From NCBI GenBank assembly GCA_028275345.1, contig JAPWUV010000014.1, forward strand, positions 1-48,471: a stretch of DNA of 48,471 bases, in the 5' to 3' direction. Source of the stretch: a bacterium. GTDB lineage: Bacteria; Zhuqueibacterota; Zhuqueibacteria; Oleimicrobiales; Geothermoviventaceae. The notes under the pieces are model-generated. The model saw only the letters and a list, made by a program, of their open reading frames with translations, made no database searches and had not been told where the DNA came from. Below, piece by piece: positions 15,981 through 25,965 of the stretch; position 1 is the stretch's first letter; each line of letters opens with the position of its first letter. The position numbers and the translations under genes were made by a program.

Positions 15981-15995
15981 GCGAGGGGCCTTCCG

Positions 15996-17384
15996 TCACC
16001 GAAGGCGCTCGTGAATGGCTCTGGCGGCGCGCCGTCCGTCCCCCATGGCCAGAATCACCGTCGCTCCGCCGCGAACGATGTCCCCGCCCGCGTACACGCG
16101 TTCGAGCGAGGTTTCTCCCGTCTCCGGATTCACCTCAAGGTAGCCCCAGCGGTTCGTCCTCAGGCCCGGGGTGGTGGAGATCAGAAGGGGATTGGCGCCC
16201 TGGCCGATCGCCACGACCACCGTGTCCACCGCAAGCCTATGCTCAGAACCCGGCACGGGTACAGGCCGGCGGCGGCCCGACTCGTCTGGCTCTCCCAATT
16301 GCATGCTGATCAGCTCGATCTCCTTCACCCAGCCGTTCTCATCGCCGAGGATTCGCACCGGGGCCTCCAGCATGCGGAATTGGACCCCCTCTTCCTCGGC
16401 ATGATGGATCTCCTCCAGACGGGCGGGCATCTCCGCTCGCGAACGGCGGTAGATGAGGTAGGCATTCTCCGCACCGAGGCGCAGCGCCGTGCGCACCGCG
16501 TCCATGGCCGTGTTCCCTCCGCCGATCACGGCCACGTTCCGCCCGCGTTTGATGGGCGTGTCCCACTCCGGGAATAGGTAGGCCCGCATCAGATTGGACC
16601 GTGTCAGGTATTCGTTGGCCGAGTACACCCCGTTCAGATTCTCCCCCGGGACGTGCATGAAGTGCGGAAGCCCAGCACCCAACCCCAGGAACACGGCATC
16701 GAAGCGCTGGAGCAGCTCGTCCAGGCTCTCCGTCTTCCCGATGACGTAGCTGGGCTCGAAGTGGACCCCGAGGGCGGCCAGGTAGTTCACCTCAGCTTCC
16801 AGGATGCTCTTGGGTAGACGGAATTCCGGGATGCCGTACACGAGCACGCCCCCCAGAGCGTGCAGCGCTTCGAACACGGTGACATCGTGACCCTGCTGAA
16901 TGAGGTCGGCCGCCACCGTGAGTCCCGCCGGACCTGATCCCACAACCGCCACACGTTTTCCGGTACGGCGCGGGATCTTCGGGTACTGGATCTTTCCGGT
17001 CTCCCTCTCGTAGTCCGCCACGAAGCGCTCCAGCCGGCCGATGGCCACGGACTCGAACTTCTTGGAGAGGACGCATGCTCTCTCACACTGCTCTTCCTGC
17101 GGGCAAACGCGGCCACACACGGCCGGTAGCAGGTTTGTAGCCTTGATGCGACGTGCCGCCCCGAGGAAATCGCCTTTCGCCACCAGATCGATGAACCCCG
17201 GGATATCGATGTTCACCGGGCAGCCCGCAATGCACGTGGGCTTCTTGCACTGCAGGCAGCGCAGAGCCTCTTGAATGGCCAGCTCCTCCGTGTATCCGAG
17301 CGGGACCTCCCGGAAATTGCGGATCCGCTCCTTGGGGTCCTGTTCTGGCATCGGGGTCTTGTTCGGGATCACCCCTTTGGTCAT
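15996..17384 (-). CDS. NfnB/GltA-like NADPH-linked FAD/[4Fe-4S] oxidoreductase, large subunit
   Basis: 462 residues. An N-terminal double [4Fe-4S] domain has Cys43, 46, 51 and 55 and a second group in VCGRVCPQEEQCERAC. Two nucleotide-binding folds follow (VAVVGSGPAGLTVAADL for FAD, VAVIGGGNTAMDAV for NAD(P)), with GGDIVRGGATVILAMGDGR closing the FAD site. It resembles glutamate synthase small subunits, but the neighbouring NfnA-type gene points to the NADH-dependent reduced ferredoxin:NADP+ oxidoreductase (or sulfide dehydrogenase SudA). The ATG at 17384 has AGGAGG six bases upstream. No glutamate synthase large subunit is present. Confidence 0.9.
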   Translation of the reverse strand: MTKGVIPNKTPMPEQDPKERIRNFREVPLGYTEELAIQEALRCLQCKKPTCIAGCPVNIDIPGFIDLVAKGDFLGAARRIKATNLLPAVCGRVCPQEEQCERACVLSKKFESVAIGRLERFVADYERETGKIQYPKIPRRTGKRVAVVGSGPAGLTVAADLIQQGHDVTVFEALHALGGVLVYGIPEFRLPKSILEAEVNYLAALGVHFEPSYVIGKTESLDELLQRFDAVFLGLGAGLPHFMHVPGENLNGVYSANEYLTRSNLMRAYLFPEWDTPIKRGRNVAVIGGGNTAMDAVRTALRLGAENAYLIYRRSRAEMPARLEEIHHAEEEGVQFRMLEAPVRILGDENGWVKEIELISMQLGEPDESGRRRPVPVPGSEHRLAVDTVVVAIGQGANPLLISTTPGLRTNRWGYLEVNPETGETSLERVYAGGDIVRGGATVILAMGDGRRAARAIHERLR

Positions 17385-17409
17385 TCCTACCTCCTGAGCA
17401 ACGGCGAGC

Positions 17410-18270
17410 TCAACTGGCTGCCCGCGCGGCGCACTTGGGCTCTTCCTCGCCGACATGCAGCCGTTGCAGACTCAGCTTCTCCTCGTTTCGGTATTGAGCC
17501 AGACGTTTCATCAATTCGTCGAAGTCCACCTGGTGGGCATCGAAATCCGGCCCGTCCACGCAGGCGAAACGCGTGGTGCCTCCCACGGTGACCCGGCAGG
17601 CCCCGCACATCCCGGTGCCATCCACCATGATGGGATTGAGGCTCACGCTCGTGGGGATGCCCACGGGGCGCGTCACCTCCGCCACGGCCTTCATCATGGG
17701 GACCGGCCCAATGCAGAACACATGATCGATACGCTCCTTTCGCTCGATCATCTCCTGCAGGGGCTTGGTCACGAGGCCATGGACGCCGTAGCTCCCATCA
17801 TCCGTGCATACGATAAGTTGATGGGTGGCGGACCGCATCTCCTTTTCCATGATCACCAGTTCGCGCGTCCGGGCCCCGATAATGCCGATCACCTCGTTCC
17901 CCGCCTCCTTGAGCGCCAGGGAAACGGGGTAGATCTCCGCCACCCCCACTCCTCCTCCCATGCAAACCACCCGCCCATACCGCCGGATCGGCGTGGGCCG
18001 ACCGAGGGGTCCAACGACATCCAGGATCACCTCGCCCGGCTCCTTGCGACCCATCTCCATCGTGGAATGTCCAACCTCCTGCACCACGAGCGTGATCGTA
18101 CCCCTCTCCGGATCGGCGTCCGCGATGGTCAGGGGGAACCTCTCGCCTTCCCCATGCACGCGGACGATCACGAACTGGCCGGGCTGGCGTTTGCGCGCGA
18201 TCTGAGGATGCTCAATCACGAACTTCTTGATGCCGGGTGCCAAAACCTCTTTTGCCACGATCCTTGGCAT
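17410..18270 (-). CDS. NfnA/SudB-like FAD/[2Fe-2S] subunit
   Basis: 286 residues of the dihydroorotate dehydrogenase electron-transfer type. A FAD-binding barrel (ERFPLTIADAD) is followed by an NAD(P)-binding domain (CMGGGVGVAEIYPVSLALK, IGPVPMMKAV) and a C-terminal [2Fe-2S] motif DGTGMCGACRVTVGG with a later Cys in RFACVDGP. The aspartate-plus-cysteine cluster pattern is typical of NfnA. With the large subunit 25 bases downstream it should form a flavin-based bifurcating complex. The ATG at 18270 has AAGGAG upstream; upstream in-frame sequence is not protein-like. Confidence 0.9.
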   Translation of the reverse strand: MPRIVAKEVLAPGIKKFVIEHPQIARKRQPGQFVIVRVHGEGERFPLTIADADPERGTITLVVQEVGHSTMEMGRKEPGEVILDVVGPLGRPTPIRRYGRVVCMGGGVGVAEIYPVSLALKEAGNEVIGIIGARTRELVIMEKEMRSATHQLIVCTDDGSYGVHGLVTKPLQEMIERKERIDHVFCIGPVPMMKAVAEVTRPVGIPTSVSLNPIMVDGTGMCGACRVTVGGTTRFACVDGPDFDAHQVDFDELMKRLAQYRNEEKLSLQRLHVGEEEPKCAARAAS

Positions 18271-18367
18271 GGAAAACTCCTTTCTGCGACCGCTGGGATG
18301 CGCTCCGAGGGCACCCATCCCGAGCCCCCGGGAGAAGCACCGGAGTTGCGGGCCTATCCTTACCGAA

Positions 18368-19609
18368 TTATTCGCCGATCGGAGCCACGACCTCTCTCTG
18401 CACGCCGGCCTTTGAGACAATCTCGGCCGTGTCGAGGGCGATGACCAGTTCCTCGTTGGTGGGGATCACGAGGACAGCCACGCGGGAATCGGGCGCGCTG
18501 ATGATGCCTTCCCGCCTGCGGACCATCACCCGGTTTTTCCCCTCATCGAGGCGCACGCCCAGGAACTCCAGGCCCTCGCAACTCTTCCTCCGGACGATGG
18601 GGGAATTCTCCCCGATGCCTGCCGTGAAGACGATGGCATCCAGTCCCCCCATGGCCGCCGCGTAGGCACCGATGTACTTCCGCACCCGGTAGCAGAAGAC
18701 ATCCAGTGCCAGCTGCGCCCGGTAGTTGCCGGCCTCCGCCTCCGTCTCGACATCGCGCATGTCGCTGGACACGCCCGAGATCCCCAACAGACCGCTATGC
18801 TTGTTGAGCAGGGTGTTGGCCTCGCTGAGCCCGATCTCCTCGCGCCCCATGATGTGCAAGATCACCGCCGGATCCAGGTCCCCACAGCGCGTCCCCATGA
18901 GGAGCCCCTCCAAAGGGGTGAAACCCATGGACGTATCCACGGAAACCCCCTCCTTGACGGCAGCCATGCTGCAGCCGTTGCCCAGATGGCAAGTCACCAT
19001 CTTGAGCGATTTCACGGGACGTCCGAGGAGCTCCGCGGCCCGACGCGAGACGTACAGGTGACTGGTCCCGTGGAAGCCGTAGCGTCGGATCCCATACCGC
19101 TTGTACAGGACGTATGGGATCCCATAGATGTAGGCGTGAGCCGGCATCTGAGAGTGGAAGGCGGTGTCGAATACGGCCACCTGCGGAGTTCCGGGCAGGA
19201 GCCGCAGGCAGGCGTTGATGCCCCGCAGGTTGTGCGGATTGTGCAGGGGAGCCAGCTCCACGCATTCCCGGATCATCTCCAGCACCTCCGGGGTGATGAG
19301 CACGCTCCCTGTGAAGCGCTCGCCGCCATGCACCACGCGATGCCCCACGGCATCGATCTCGCCGCGATCCCTAAGCACGCCGTGATTCTTCGATAGCAGG
19401 ATGCTCAGCACATATTCGATGGCCACCTGGTGATCCAGGATCTCGCCGGTGAGCTTCACCTCATCCCCGTCGTGGCGGCGATGCGACAGAACCGCCTCCG
19501 TCATCCCGATCCGCGACACATCCCCGACAGCCAGCGCCTTCCGTTCGTCAGTGTCGATGAGCTGATACTTGACCGAGGAACTCCCACAATTGAGCACGAG
19601 AACTTTCAT
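18368..19609 (-). CDS. ackA: Acetate kinase
   Basis: 413 residues. N-terminal [14 protein letters not shown] and the conserved [22 protein letters not shown] and [15 protein letters not shown] are all present; these are the phosphate and nucleotide sites of ASKHA-fold acetate kinases. It makes ATP from acetyl-phosphate and ADP, or the reverse. The ATG at 19609 overlaps the preceding dehydrogenase stop (ATGA). No phosphotransacetylase gene is in the window, so the acetyl-phosphate source is not seen. Confidence 0.96.
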   Translation of the reverse strand: MKVLVLNCGSSSVKYQLIDTDERKALAVGDVSRIGMTEAVLSHRRHDGDEVKLTGEILDHQVAIEYVLSILLSKNHGVLRDRGEIDAVGHRVVHGGERFTGSVLITPEVLEMIRECVELAPLHNPHNLRGINACLRLLPGTPQVAVFDTAFHSQMPAHAYIYGIPYVLYKRYGIRRYGFHGTSHLYVSRRAAELLGRPVKSLKMVTCHLGNGCSMAAVKEGVSVDTSMGFTPLEGLLMGTRCGDLDPAVILHIMGREEIGLSEANTLLNKHSGLLGISGVSSDMRDVETEAEAGNYRAQLALDVFCYRVRKYIGAYAAAMGGLDAIVFTAGIGENSPIVRRKSCEGLEFLGVRLDEGKNRVMVRRREGIISAPDSRVAVLVIPTNEELVIALDTAEIVSKAGVQREVVAPIGE

Positions 19610-20562
19610 CGAGCCTCTCCGATCTTCTTACCGGACTCGTCGTAGATGAAGAATCCCCTTCCCGTCTTGCGACCGAGATGGCCGGCTCGCACCAGCTTGC
19701 GCAATAGGGGACAGGGGCGATACTTCATGTCGCCCAACTCCCGGAACAGGGTCTCCATCCAGGTCATCACCTCGTCCAGGCCCATCATATCCGCCAGGGC
19801 CAGGGGACCGATGGGGAAATTGAAGCCGAGTTTCATGGCCGTATCAATGCCCTCGGCCGTCGCAACCCCCTCCATCAGCACGTGCATGGCCTCGTTGAGC
19901 ATGGTCACGATGATTCGGGTCGTCACGTAGCCGGGGTACTCGTACACCTCGACGGCGGTCTTCCCCAGGCGCTCTGCCAGCCTCTTGGCGATCTGGAAGG
20001 TTTCATCGGAGGTCTTGAGCCCACGCACGATCTCCACCAAGGGCACTTTCGGCACCGGATTGAGGAAGTGCATGCCGATCACCCGATCTTCCCGCCGGGT
20101 GGCGGCGGCGATCTCGGTGATGCTCAGGGTGGAGGTATTGGTCACGAAGACCGTCTTCGGCGGGCAAATGGAATCGAGCCTGCGGAAGAGATCCTGTTTG
20201 GCCTCGAGGTTTTCGGTGATCGCCTCGATCACCACGCTGTAGCGTTCCAACTCCTCCAGATCCGTCCCTATGCGGATGCGCGCCAGAATGGCCCGCTTGT
20301 CGCTCGGCGTCAGGGCCCAGCGCTCGATCTCGCGGTCCAGGTCCTCCTCCAGAAGTTGGCGGCTTCGTTCGGCGGCCGGTTCGTCTTTCTCGACCAAGAT
20401 CACGTTGATGCCACGGGCCGCCAGCGTCTGGGCGATGCCCCGCCCCATCGTCCCGCCGCCAACCACCGCGACATCCAGGATTGCCTCCCCTTCAGCCTTC
20501 CTCCCCAATTCCCGGAGCTCCCGCAGATCCTCCAGCCCAATCCCTTTCTCCCTCTCGTCCAT
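19606..20562 (-). CDS. 3-hydroxyacyl-CoA (probably 3-hydroxybutyryl-CoA) dehydrogenase
   Basis: 318 residues. NAD-binding motif [12 protein letters not shown] is at about 31-42 and the catalytic His in [17 protein letters not shown]. The C-terminal helical domain has [20 protein letters not shown] and ends KTGRGFFIY. It oxidises (S)-3-hydroxyacyl-CoA. About 27 extra charged residues precede the Rossmann fold compared with usual PaaH/Hbd enzymes. The ATG at 20562 has a CGGAG site and lies four bases after ndk; a TTG upstream is unlikely. Confidence 0.93.
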   Translation of the reverse strand: MDEREKGIGLEDLRELRELGRKAEGEAILDVAVVGGGTMGRGIAQTLAARGINVILVEKDEPAAERSRQLLEEDLDREIERWALTPSDKRAILARIRIGTDLEELERYSVVIEAITENLEAKQDLFRRLDSICPPKTVFVTNTSTLSITEIAAATRREDRVIGMHFLNPVPKVPLVEIVRGLKTSDETFQIAKRLAERLGKTAVEVYEYPGYVTTRIIVTMLNEAMHVLMEGVATAEGIDTAMKLGFNFPIGPLALADMMGLDEVMTWMETLFRELGDMKYRPCPLLRKLVRAGHLGRKTGRGFFIYDESGKKIGEAR

Positions 20563-20566
20563 TTCG

Positions 20567-21001
20567 TTACTCCGGAAGTTGGTTAGCAATGAGCTCAGCT
20601 TCGCTGAAGAAAAAGGCTATCTCCTTGGCTGCGGTCTCCTCCGAGTCCGAGCCGTGCACAATGTTTTCCTGCTTGTTCTCGGCGAACTCTCTCCGGATCG
20701 TCCCAGGGGCCGCCTCTTTCGGATCTGTGGCGCCGATCAGTTCCCGGAAGGCAGCTACGGCGTTCTCCTTCTCCAGCACGAGCGCCACGCTCCGCCCGGA
20801 GCTCATGAAGCGCACAAGGTCGGCATAGAACGGGCGCTCGCGATGAACGGCATAAAACTGCTTCGCCTGAGCCTCCGTCATCTGCACCAGCTTCATCCCC
20901 ACAATCTCGAATCCAGCCTCGAGGATCCGATCCAGGACCTTTCCCACCAACTTGCGACGCACGCAGTCGGGTTTCAGGATCGCCAGGGTCCGCTCCCTCA
21001 C
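20567..21001 (-). CDS. ndk: Nucleoside diphosphate kinase
   Basis: 144 residues starting [15 protein letters not shown]. The second half of the active site is shifted from the textbook form: the usual NxxHgSDs motif appears as [12 protein letters not shown], so His in VHGSDS is the phosphorylated residue. It exchanges phosphate between NTPs and NDPs. In this position it could convert the GTP or ATP made by succinyl-CoA synthetase. The GTG start overlaps the preceding oxidoreductase subunit by four bases. Confidence 0.96.
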   Translation of the reverse strand: MRERTLAILKPDCVRRKLVGKVLDRILEAGFEIVGMKLVQMTEAQAKQFYAVHRERPFYADLVRFMSSGRSVALVLEKENAVAAFRELIGATDPKEAAPGTIRREFAENKQENIVHGSDSEETAAKEIAFFFSEAELIANQLPE

Positions 21002-21573
21002 ACCGCCTCCTCCGTCCGTTCTTCCACCGGGAAACCGAGTCTTGCTGCCTGCTCGAATCCGAGGTTCAATGCCTTGAGGTTCATATCGACTGTGCCCTTC
21101 GGGGCACGTGCGGCCACAGCCTGTTCGATGGCGCGGCGGGAAACAACCCCTGTGATGCCCACCGTCAGACCGAGTGAGATGGCATTCACCACGACCACCC
21201 GCCCGATCTCCCGTTCGGCCAAATCGGTGATGGGCACCCGGAGCACGCGGTAGCGATCCTCATCCACGCGGGTGACCAACGTCTCGTCCACCAGCACGAT
21301 TCCGCCGTCCTTCAGCTGATGGTGGAAGACGTCGTAAGATCGCTGGGCCAGCGCGAGGAAGAAGTCGATCTCCGTCGCCCGAGGGTAGATCACCGGCCGG
21401 TCGGAGATGATCACGTCCACCTTGGTGGCGCCGCCCCGGACCTGGGCCGTGTAGGTCGGACTTTGCACCGCGTAAAGCCCATCGTAAATGACCGCTGCCT
21501 CCGCCAGGATCGCGCCGGCCAGGATGACCCCCTGTCCACCCACTCCGCCGAATCGGAGTTCGTAGTGCTTCAT
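20998..21573 (-). CDS. korC: 2-oxoacid:ferredoxin oxidoreductase, gamma subunit
   Basis: 191 residues with the gamma-subunit signature [14 protein letters not shown] and [20 protein letters not shown]. It completes the four-subunit enzyme encoded by the three preceding genes. Gamma subunits bind the CoA side of the active site. The ATG at 21573 has GGAGGGAG upstream and overlaps the beta-subunit stop by four bases. Symbol given by analogy with 2-oxoglutarate enzymes; substrate is inferred from linkage to sucCD. Confidence 0.9.
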   Translation of the reverse strand: MKHYELRFGGVGGQGVILAGAILAEAAVIYDGLYAVQSPTYTAQVRGGATKVDVIISDRPVIYPRATEIDFFLALAQRSYDVFHHQLKDGGIVLVDETLVTRVDEDRYRVLRVPITDLAEREIGRVVVVNAISLGLTVGITGVVSRRAIEQAVAARAPKGTVDMNLKALNLGFEQAARLGFPVEERTEEAV

Positions 21574-22403
21574 CCGTGCGCTCCCTCCGCCGCTTTCTGC
21601 GCCTTTTCGATAAGGCGACGATATTCTTCCGTGTACTCCGGACGCTCGGCCACGTGAAGTTCGCCGGTCACGAACTTCCCTTCCAGCTCCTCCGGCGGCA
21701 GCTCCTTGGCTCGCGTGACCGGGACCCCGTGGTCGCGGATCCATTGGATCATCTCCACGGCACTGGACATGCGGTTCCGCCTCCCGTACTGGACCGGGCA
21801 ATCGGACATGGCCTCGATCACGCTGAACCCCTTGTGTTTCAGCCCGTTCAGGATGTACCGCTCCAGAAGCAGCCCCTGCGCCACCGTGCCCCGCGCAACA
21901 TAGGTGGCCCCCGCGGCGATGGCAACCTGGCAGATGTCCATTGCCGGATCCACAGCGCCGTAGGGCGCGGTCGAAGCCCGCATCCCGAAGGGGGTCGTTG
22001 GCGAAGCCTGTCCACCCGTCATGCCGTAGATGTAGTTGTTCACCACGATGAGGGTGATGTCGATGTTGCGTCGGCAAGCGTGGAGGAAGTGATTGCCCCC
22101 GATGGCGGCAGCATCGCCATCACCCGAGATGACGATGACGTGCTTGTCCGGACGGGCCAGTTTTAGCCCGGTGGCGAAGGCCAACGCCCTCCCGTGGGTC
22201 GTATGGAGCGTGTTGAAATCGAGATATCCCGGGGTTCGACTGGTACAGCCGATCCCGGAAACCACGGCCACGTCGTCCTGGGACCATCCCATCTTCTCGA
22301 TGGCCCGCAACATGGCTTTGACCACAATCCCGATGCCGCAGCCTGGACACCACATGTGCGGCATCCGTTCCATACGCAAGTACTTCTCGTAGTCGAACGC
22401 CAT
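21570..22403 (-). CDS. korB: 2-oxoacid:ferredoxin oxidoreductase, beta subunit
   Basis: 277 residues. WCPGCGIGIV near the N-terminus and the thiamine-diphosphate motif GDGDAAAIGGNHFLHACRR followed by NNYIYGMTGGQ are diagnostic. It holds TPP and decarboxylates the 2-oxoacid, passing electrons to ferredoxin. Starts with ATG three bases after the alpha-subunit stop. Confidence 0.94.
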   Translation of the reverse strand: MAFDYEKYLRMERMPHMWCPGCGIGIVVKAMLRAIEKMGWSQDDVAVVSGIGCTSRTPGYLDFNTLHTTHGRALAFATGLKLARPDKHVIVISGDGDAAAIGGNHFLHACRRNIDITLIVVNNYIYGMTGGQASPTTPFGMRASTAPYGAVDPAMDICQVAIAAGATYVARGTVAQGLLLERYILNGLKHKGFSVIEAMSDCPVQYGRRNRMSSAVEMIQWIRDHGVPVTRAKELPPEELEGKFVTGELHVAERPEYTEEYRRLIEKAQKAAEGAHG

Positions 22404-22406
22404 CGG

Positions 22407-23540
22407 TCACACCCTCGCCTTGATGGCTTCCAGGATCTCCGGAGGGTCAATGGGGATGCCACCCACCTTACCCAAGGGCACCACGTCGCAGCGACCGGCT
22501 GCGACGCGCTCCACCTCCAACACGAGCTGTCCCATGTTCATTTCGGGGACGAGGATGGTCCTCACCTGCTCAGCCAGAGCGGCAACCCGCTTCTCCGGGA
22601 ATGGCCACAGGGTGATCGGCCGAAACAGCCCGGCGCGGATGCCAAGCGCTCTCGCCCTGTCCACGGCCGCGTGCGCGCTTCTCCCAATGGAGCCGTAGGC
22701 GATCACCGCCAGCTCCGCACCCTCCAGCTCATGTTCATCCCACCACAGGATCTCGTCCAGGTGGCGTTCGATCTTGCGGCGCTGGCGCTCCATGTCCCGC
22801 TGGATGATTTCCGGATTCGTGGTCGGGAAGCCCGATTTGTCATGGTTCAAGCCGGTGATGTTGAAGCGGTAGCCGCTGAAGAACGCGGCCAAGGGGGGGA
22901 CATCGCCTTGGCTCTCGTCATACGGGAAGTACCGGTCGGGCGGCACCGTGGGTTTGGCCCGATCCACGATCTCGATCTCCGAGCTGTCCGGCAGGCGGAA
23001 ACCCTCGTGCATGTGCGCGAGAATCTCGTCCAGAAGCAGGATCACAGGGATCCGGAGCTTTTCCGACAGATTGAAGGCGCGCACGGTGGCCCAGAAGATC
23101 TCGTGGATGAAGGCCGGCGCCAGGGCGATGATCCAGTGGTCCCCGTGAGTTCCCCAGCGGGCTTGCATCACGTCCATCTGCGAGGGGTGGGTCGGAAGAC
23201 CCGTGCTAGGGCCGCCACGCATCACGTCCACCACAACCACCGGGATCTCGGCCATACAGGCGTATCCCAGATTCTCCTGCTTCAAGGAAAAGCCGGGGCC
23301 GCTCGTAGCCGTCATGGACTTCACGCCGGCAAGGCTTGCCCCGATGATCGCCCCCATCGAGGCGATTTCATCCTCCATCTGGATGAAGGTGCCGCCCACC
23401 TGGGGCAGGCGGACAGCCATGTACTCGGCAATTTCCGAGGACGGCGTAATGGGATACCCGGCGAAGAAACGACACCCCGCCAGGATCGCCGCCTCGGCCA
23501 CCAGATGGTTACCCTCCCAGAGTCGCACTTCCTTCGCCAA
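22407..23540 (-). CDS. korA: 2-oxoacid:ferredoxin oxidoreductase, alpha subunit
   Basis: 377 residues, beginning with WEGNHLVAEAAILAGCRFFAGYPITPSSEIAE, the alpha-subunit N-terminus (cited in part). TATSGPGFSLKQENLGYA and VDVMRGGPSTGLPT are typical of 2-oxoglutarate-type enzymes. The start is TTG at 23540 with a strong GGGAGGGAG site; delta ends 15 bases upstream. The order delta-alpha-beta-gamma next to sucCD argues for 2-oxoglutarate rather than pyruvate. Confidence 0.94.
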   Translation of the reverse strand: MAKEVRLWEGNHLVAEAAILAGCRFFAGYPITPSSEIAEYMAVRLPQVGGTFIQMEDEIASMGAIIGASLAGVKSMTATSGPGFSLKQENLGYACMAEIPVVVVDVMRGGPSTGLPTHPSQMDVMQARWGTHGDHWIIALAPAFIHEIFWATVRAFNLSEKLRIPVILLLDEILAHMHEGFRLPDSSEIEIVDRAKPTVPPDRYFPYDESQGDVPPLAAFFSGYRFNITGLNHDKSGFPTTNPEIIQRDMERQRRKIERHLDEILWWDEHELEGAELAVIAYGSIGRSAHAAVDRARALGIRAGLFRPITLWPFPEKRVAALAEQVRTILVPEMNMGQLVLEVERVAAGRCDVVPLGKVGGIPIDPPEILEAIKARV

Positions 23541-23555
23541 CGGCTCCCTCCCGTC

Positions 23556-23825
23556 TCAGAATACCTTGATGGCGAAGTCCGGGCAATGGACCTCGCACAG
23601 CATGCAGCGCGTGCATGCCTCCGGTCGCACCACCGCCACAACCGATCCCACCCAGCGGCTGGGGTCGGCGCGCATCTCCAACACGTTCCGCGGACACATC
23701 ACGACGCAGATCTCGCATCCCTTGCAGAAATCCGCGATCACTTCGATCCGGGGCAGCGACTTCCCCGGACTGGGTTGTTCAACTGCCCCCGCAGCCTTTC
23801 CCTCCTGCACTCGCGTCTCTGCCAT
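23556..23825 (-). CDS. korD: 2-oxoacid:ferredoxin oxidoreductase, delta (ferredoxin-like) subunit
   Basis: 89 residues. Two complete [4Fe-4S] motifs are present: Cys34, 37, 40 and 44, and Cys71, 74, 77 and 81. The first ~25 residues are a low-complexity tail. It is the electron-exit subunit of the complex. The ATG at 23825 follows GGAGGCGGAGG. It begins 33 bases after the sucD stop. Confidence 0.92.
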   Translation of the reverse strand: MAETRVQEGKAAGAVEQPSPGKSLPRIEVIADFCKGCEICVVMCPRNVLEMRADPSRWVGSVVAVVRPEACTRCMLCEVHCPDFAIKVF

Positions 23826-23857
23826 GCCTCCGCCTCCTGGAACGCCCGAACCCTTTT

Positions 23858-24733
23858 CTACTTCCTGAGAACCGATCTCATGGTTTTCCCAATTTCGGCA
23901 GGGTTCGGACAAACCACTACTCCCGCTTCCTCCAGAGCCTCAATCTTCTCCTTCGCGGTGCCCTTCCCCCCTGCGATGATGGCCCCCGCGTGGCCCATCC
24001 TTCTCCCCGGGGGAGCTGTCTGGCCGGCGATGAACGCCACCACGGGCTTCGAGAAGGAGGTCCGGATGTACTGCGCGGCCTCTTCCTCCGCAGTCCCCCC
24101 AATCTCTCCGATCAAGACGACCGCCTCGGTGTAGGGATCAACCTGGAAGAGCTCCAGAACATTTACAAACGTTGTGCCGACAATGGGGTCGCCCCCGATC
24201 CCTACGCACGTGGATTGCCCCAGCCCAAGCTGGGACAATTGATACACAGCCTCGTAGGTCAAAGTTCCGCTGCGCGATACCACACCGATGGGACCGGGCC
24301 GATGGATGAATCCCGGCATGATGCCCACCTTGCACTGGCCCGGGGTGATGACGCCCGGGCAATTGGGGCCAACCAGGAGCGTGCCGCGCCGGGCGAGGTA
24401 GTCCTTCACTTTGACCATGTCCAGCGCGGGGATTCCCTCCGTGATGCAGACGACCAGCGGGATCCCCGCTTCGGATGCCTCCATCATCGCATCCGGCGCG
24501 AAGGCCGGGGGCACAAACACCACCGAGGCGTTGGCCCCCGTTTCCCGAACCGCTTGTTCCACGGTGTCGAAAATGGGGACCTTGCCGTCGAACTTTTGCC
24601 CTCCCTTGCCTGGCGTGACCCCAGCCACCACGTTAGTCCCGTACTCCATCATTTGGCGCGTGTGGAAGGAACCTTCGCCTCCCGTAATGCCCTGAACCAC
24701 CAGCCTTGTGTTCTTGTCGACGAGAATACCCAC
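23858..24733 (-). CDS. sucD: Succinyl-CoA synthetase, alpha subunit
   Basis: 291 residues. CoA-binding Rossmann domain ([17 protein letters not shown]), then [20 protein letters not shown], and the phosphorylated His in MGHAGAII. The GTG at 24733 has AGGAGG seven bases away, and starts the usual short N-terminus. It converts succinyl-CoA to succinate with NTP formation, or the reverse. Confidence 0.96.
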   Translation of the reverse strand: MGILVDKNTRLVVQGITGGEGSFHTRQMMEYGTNVVAGVTPGKGGQKFDGKVPIFDTVEQAVRETGANASVVFVPPAFAPDAMMEASEAGIPLVVCITEGIPALDMVKVKDYLARRGTLLVGPNCPGVITPGQCKVGIMPGFIHRPGPIGVVSRSGTLTYEAVYQLSQLGLGQSTCVGIGGDPIVGTTFVNVLELFQVDPYTEAVVLIGEIGGTAEEEAAQYIRTSFSKPVVAFIAGQTAPPGRRMGHAGAIIAGGKGTAKEKIEALEEAGVVVCPNPAEIGKTMRSVLRK

Positions 24734-24773
24734 GGTTAGCCTCCTCCGCAAGCTCCCGATGGTTGTCCCTCTC

Positions 24774-25937
24774 TCAGGCGACGGAGGCTGCCGCAACGGC
24801 CTTTTGCGCAGCCTCTGCCAGGTCGGACGCGACGAGGAAGTTCAGGCCCGATTCCTCAAGCAAACGGGCCGCCTCCTCAGCGTTGGTCCCCTGCAGGCGC
24901 ACCACGATCGGAACCTTCGCCCCCACCCGGCGACTGGCTTCGATCACGCCCTGAGCCACCCGGTCGCAACGCACGATGCCCCCGAAGATATTGATGAGCA
25001 CAGCCCTCACGTTGCGGTCCGAGAGGAGAATGCGGAACCCGTTGGCCACCGTCTCGGCAGAGGCTCCTCCTCCCACATCCAGGAAGTTGGCCGGGCTCCC
25101 TCCGTAGAGCTTGATGACATCCATTGTGGCCATGGCCAAGCCGGCGCCGTTCACCATGCACCCCACGTTTCCGTCCAAGCGGATGTAGTTGAGATGGTAC
25201 CGGGAAGCCTCCACCTCGAGCGGATCTTCTTCCTCCAGGTCCCGCAAGGCCAGGAGTTCGGGATGGCGGAAGAGACCATTGTCGTCCAGGTTGATCTTCG
25301 CGTCCAGGGCGAGCAGCCGGCCGTCTCGCGTGACGACCAGGGGATTGATCTCCGCCAGCGAAGCGTCCGTGGCCAGGTAGGCTTGGTAAAGTCCCCGGAA
25401 TAGGCGCAAGGCCTGTCTCATCAGTTCATCTCGAAGCCCCAGACCGAAGGCCAGCCTCCGCAGCTGAAAGTCAGCCAACCCGTGAGCTGGGTCGGCATGT
25501 TCCTTCAGGATCTTCTCCGGGGAGCGGGTAGCTACCTCTTCGATCTCCACGCCCCCTTCTCCACTGACCATGAAGACCAGCCGCTCAGCCGCTCTGTCGA
25601 GCACGAGGCCAGCATACAACTCGCGCTCGATGTCCAGAGCCTCTTCCACCAGAAGACGGCGTACAATCCGGCCTCCCGGCCCGGTCTGCGCCGTCACCAG
25701 CTTCATACCCAGCATCTGCGAGGCCAGTTGTTCCGCCTCCTCCGGCGAGCGCGCCAGCCGGATGCCCCCGGCCTTGCCTCTACCCCCGGCATGGATTTGG
25801 GCTTTTAGGACGACGGGCGTCCCCAATTCCTCAGCCACCCGCCGAGCTTCCTCGGGCTGGGAAACCACCGCGCCTCGCGGCGTGGGCACGCCGTGGGCGC
25901 GCAGCAACTCCTTGGCCTGGAACTCGTGGATCTTCAC
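24774..25937 (-). CDS. sucC: Succinyl-CoA synthetase, beta subunit
   Basis: 387 residues. ATP-grasp domain ([34 protein letters not shown]) and C-terminal ligase domain with [11 protein letters not shown] and [14 protein letters not shown] at 25937 has GGAGGGAG upstream. It lies 28 bases after carbamate kinase and 40 before sucD, so the alpha and beta subunits are co-expressed. Confidence 0.96.
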   Translation of the reverse strand: MKIHEFQAKELLRAHGVPTPRGAVVSQPEEARRVAEELGTPVVLKAQIHAGGRGKAGGIRLARSPEEAEQLASQMLGMKLVTAQTGPGGRIVRRLLVEEALDIERELYAGLVLDRAAERLVFMVSGEGGVEIEEVATRSPEKILKEHADPAHGLADFQLRRLAFGLGLRDELMRQALRLFRGLYQAYLATDASLAEINPLVVTRDGRLLALDAKINLDDNGLFRHPELLALRDLEEEDPLEVEASRYHLNYIRLDGNVGCMVNGAGLAMATMDVIKLYGGSPANFLDVGGGASAETVANGFRILLSDRNVRAVLINIFGGIVRCDRVAQGVIEASRRVGAKVPIVVRLQGTNAEEAARLLEESGLNFLVASDLAEAAQKAVAAASVA

Positions 25938-25965
25938 CTTCTCCCTCCCTCGCTCGCTCTCCGCC

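Noticed and set aside
22194-24134. Long plus-strand open frame opposite the ferredoxin oxidoreductase genes
   Set aside because: Antisense shadow of korA, korB and korD, whose cluster and cofactor motifs are complete.
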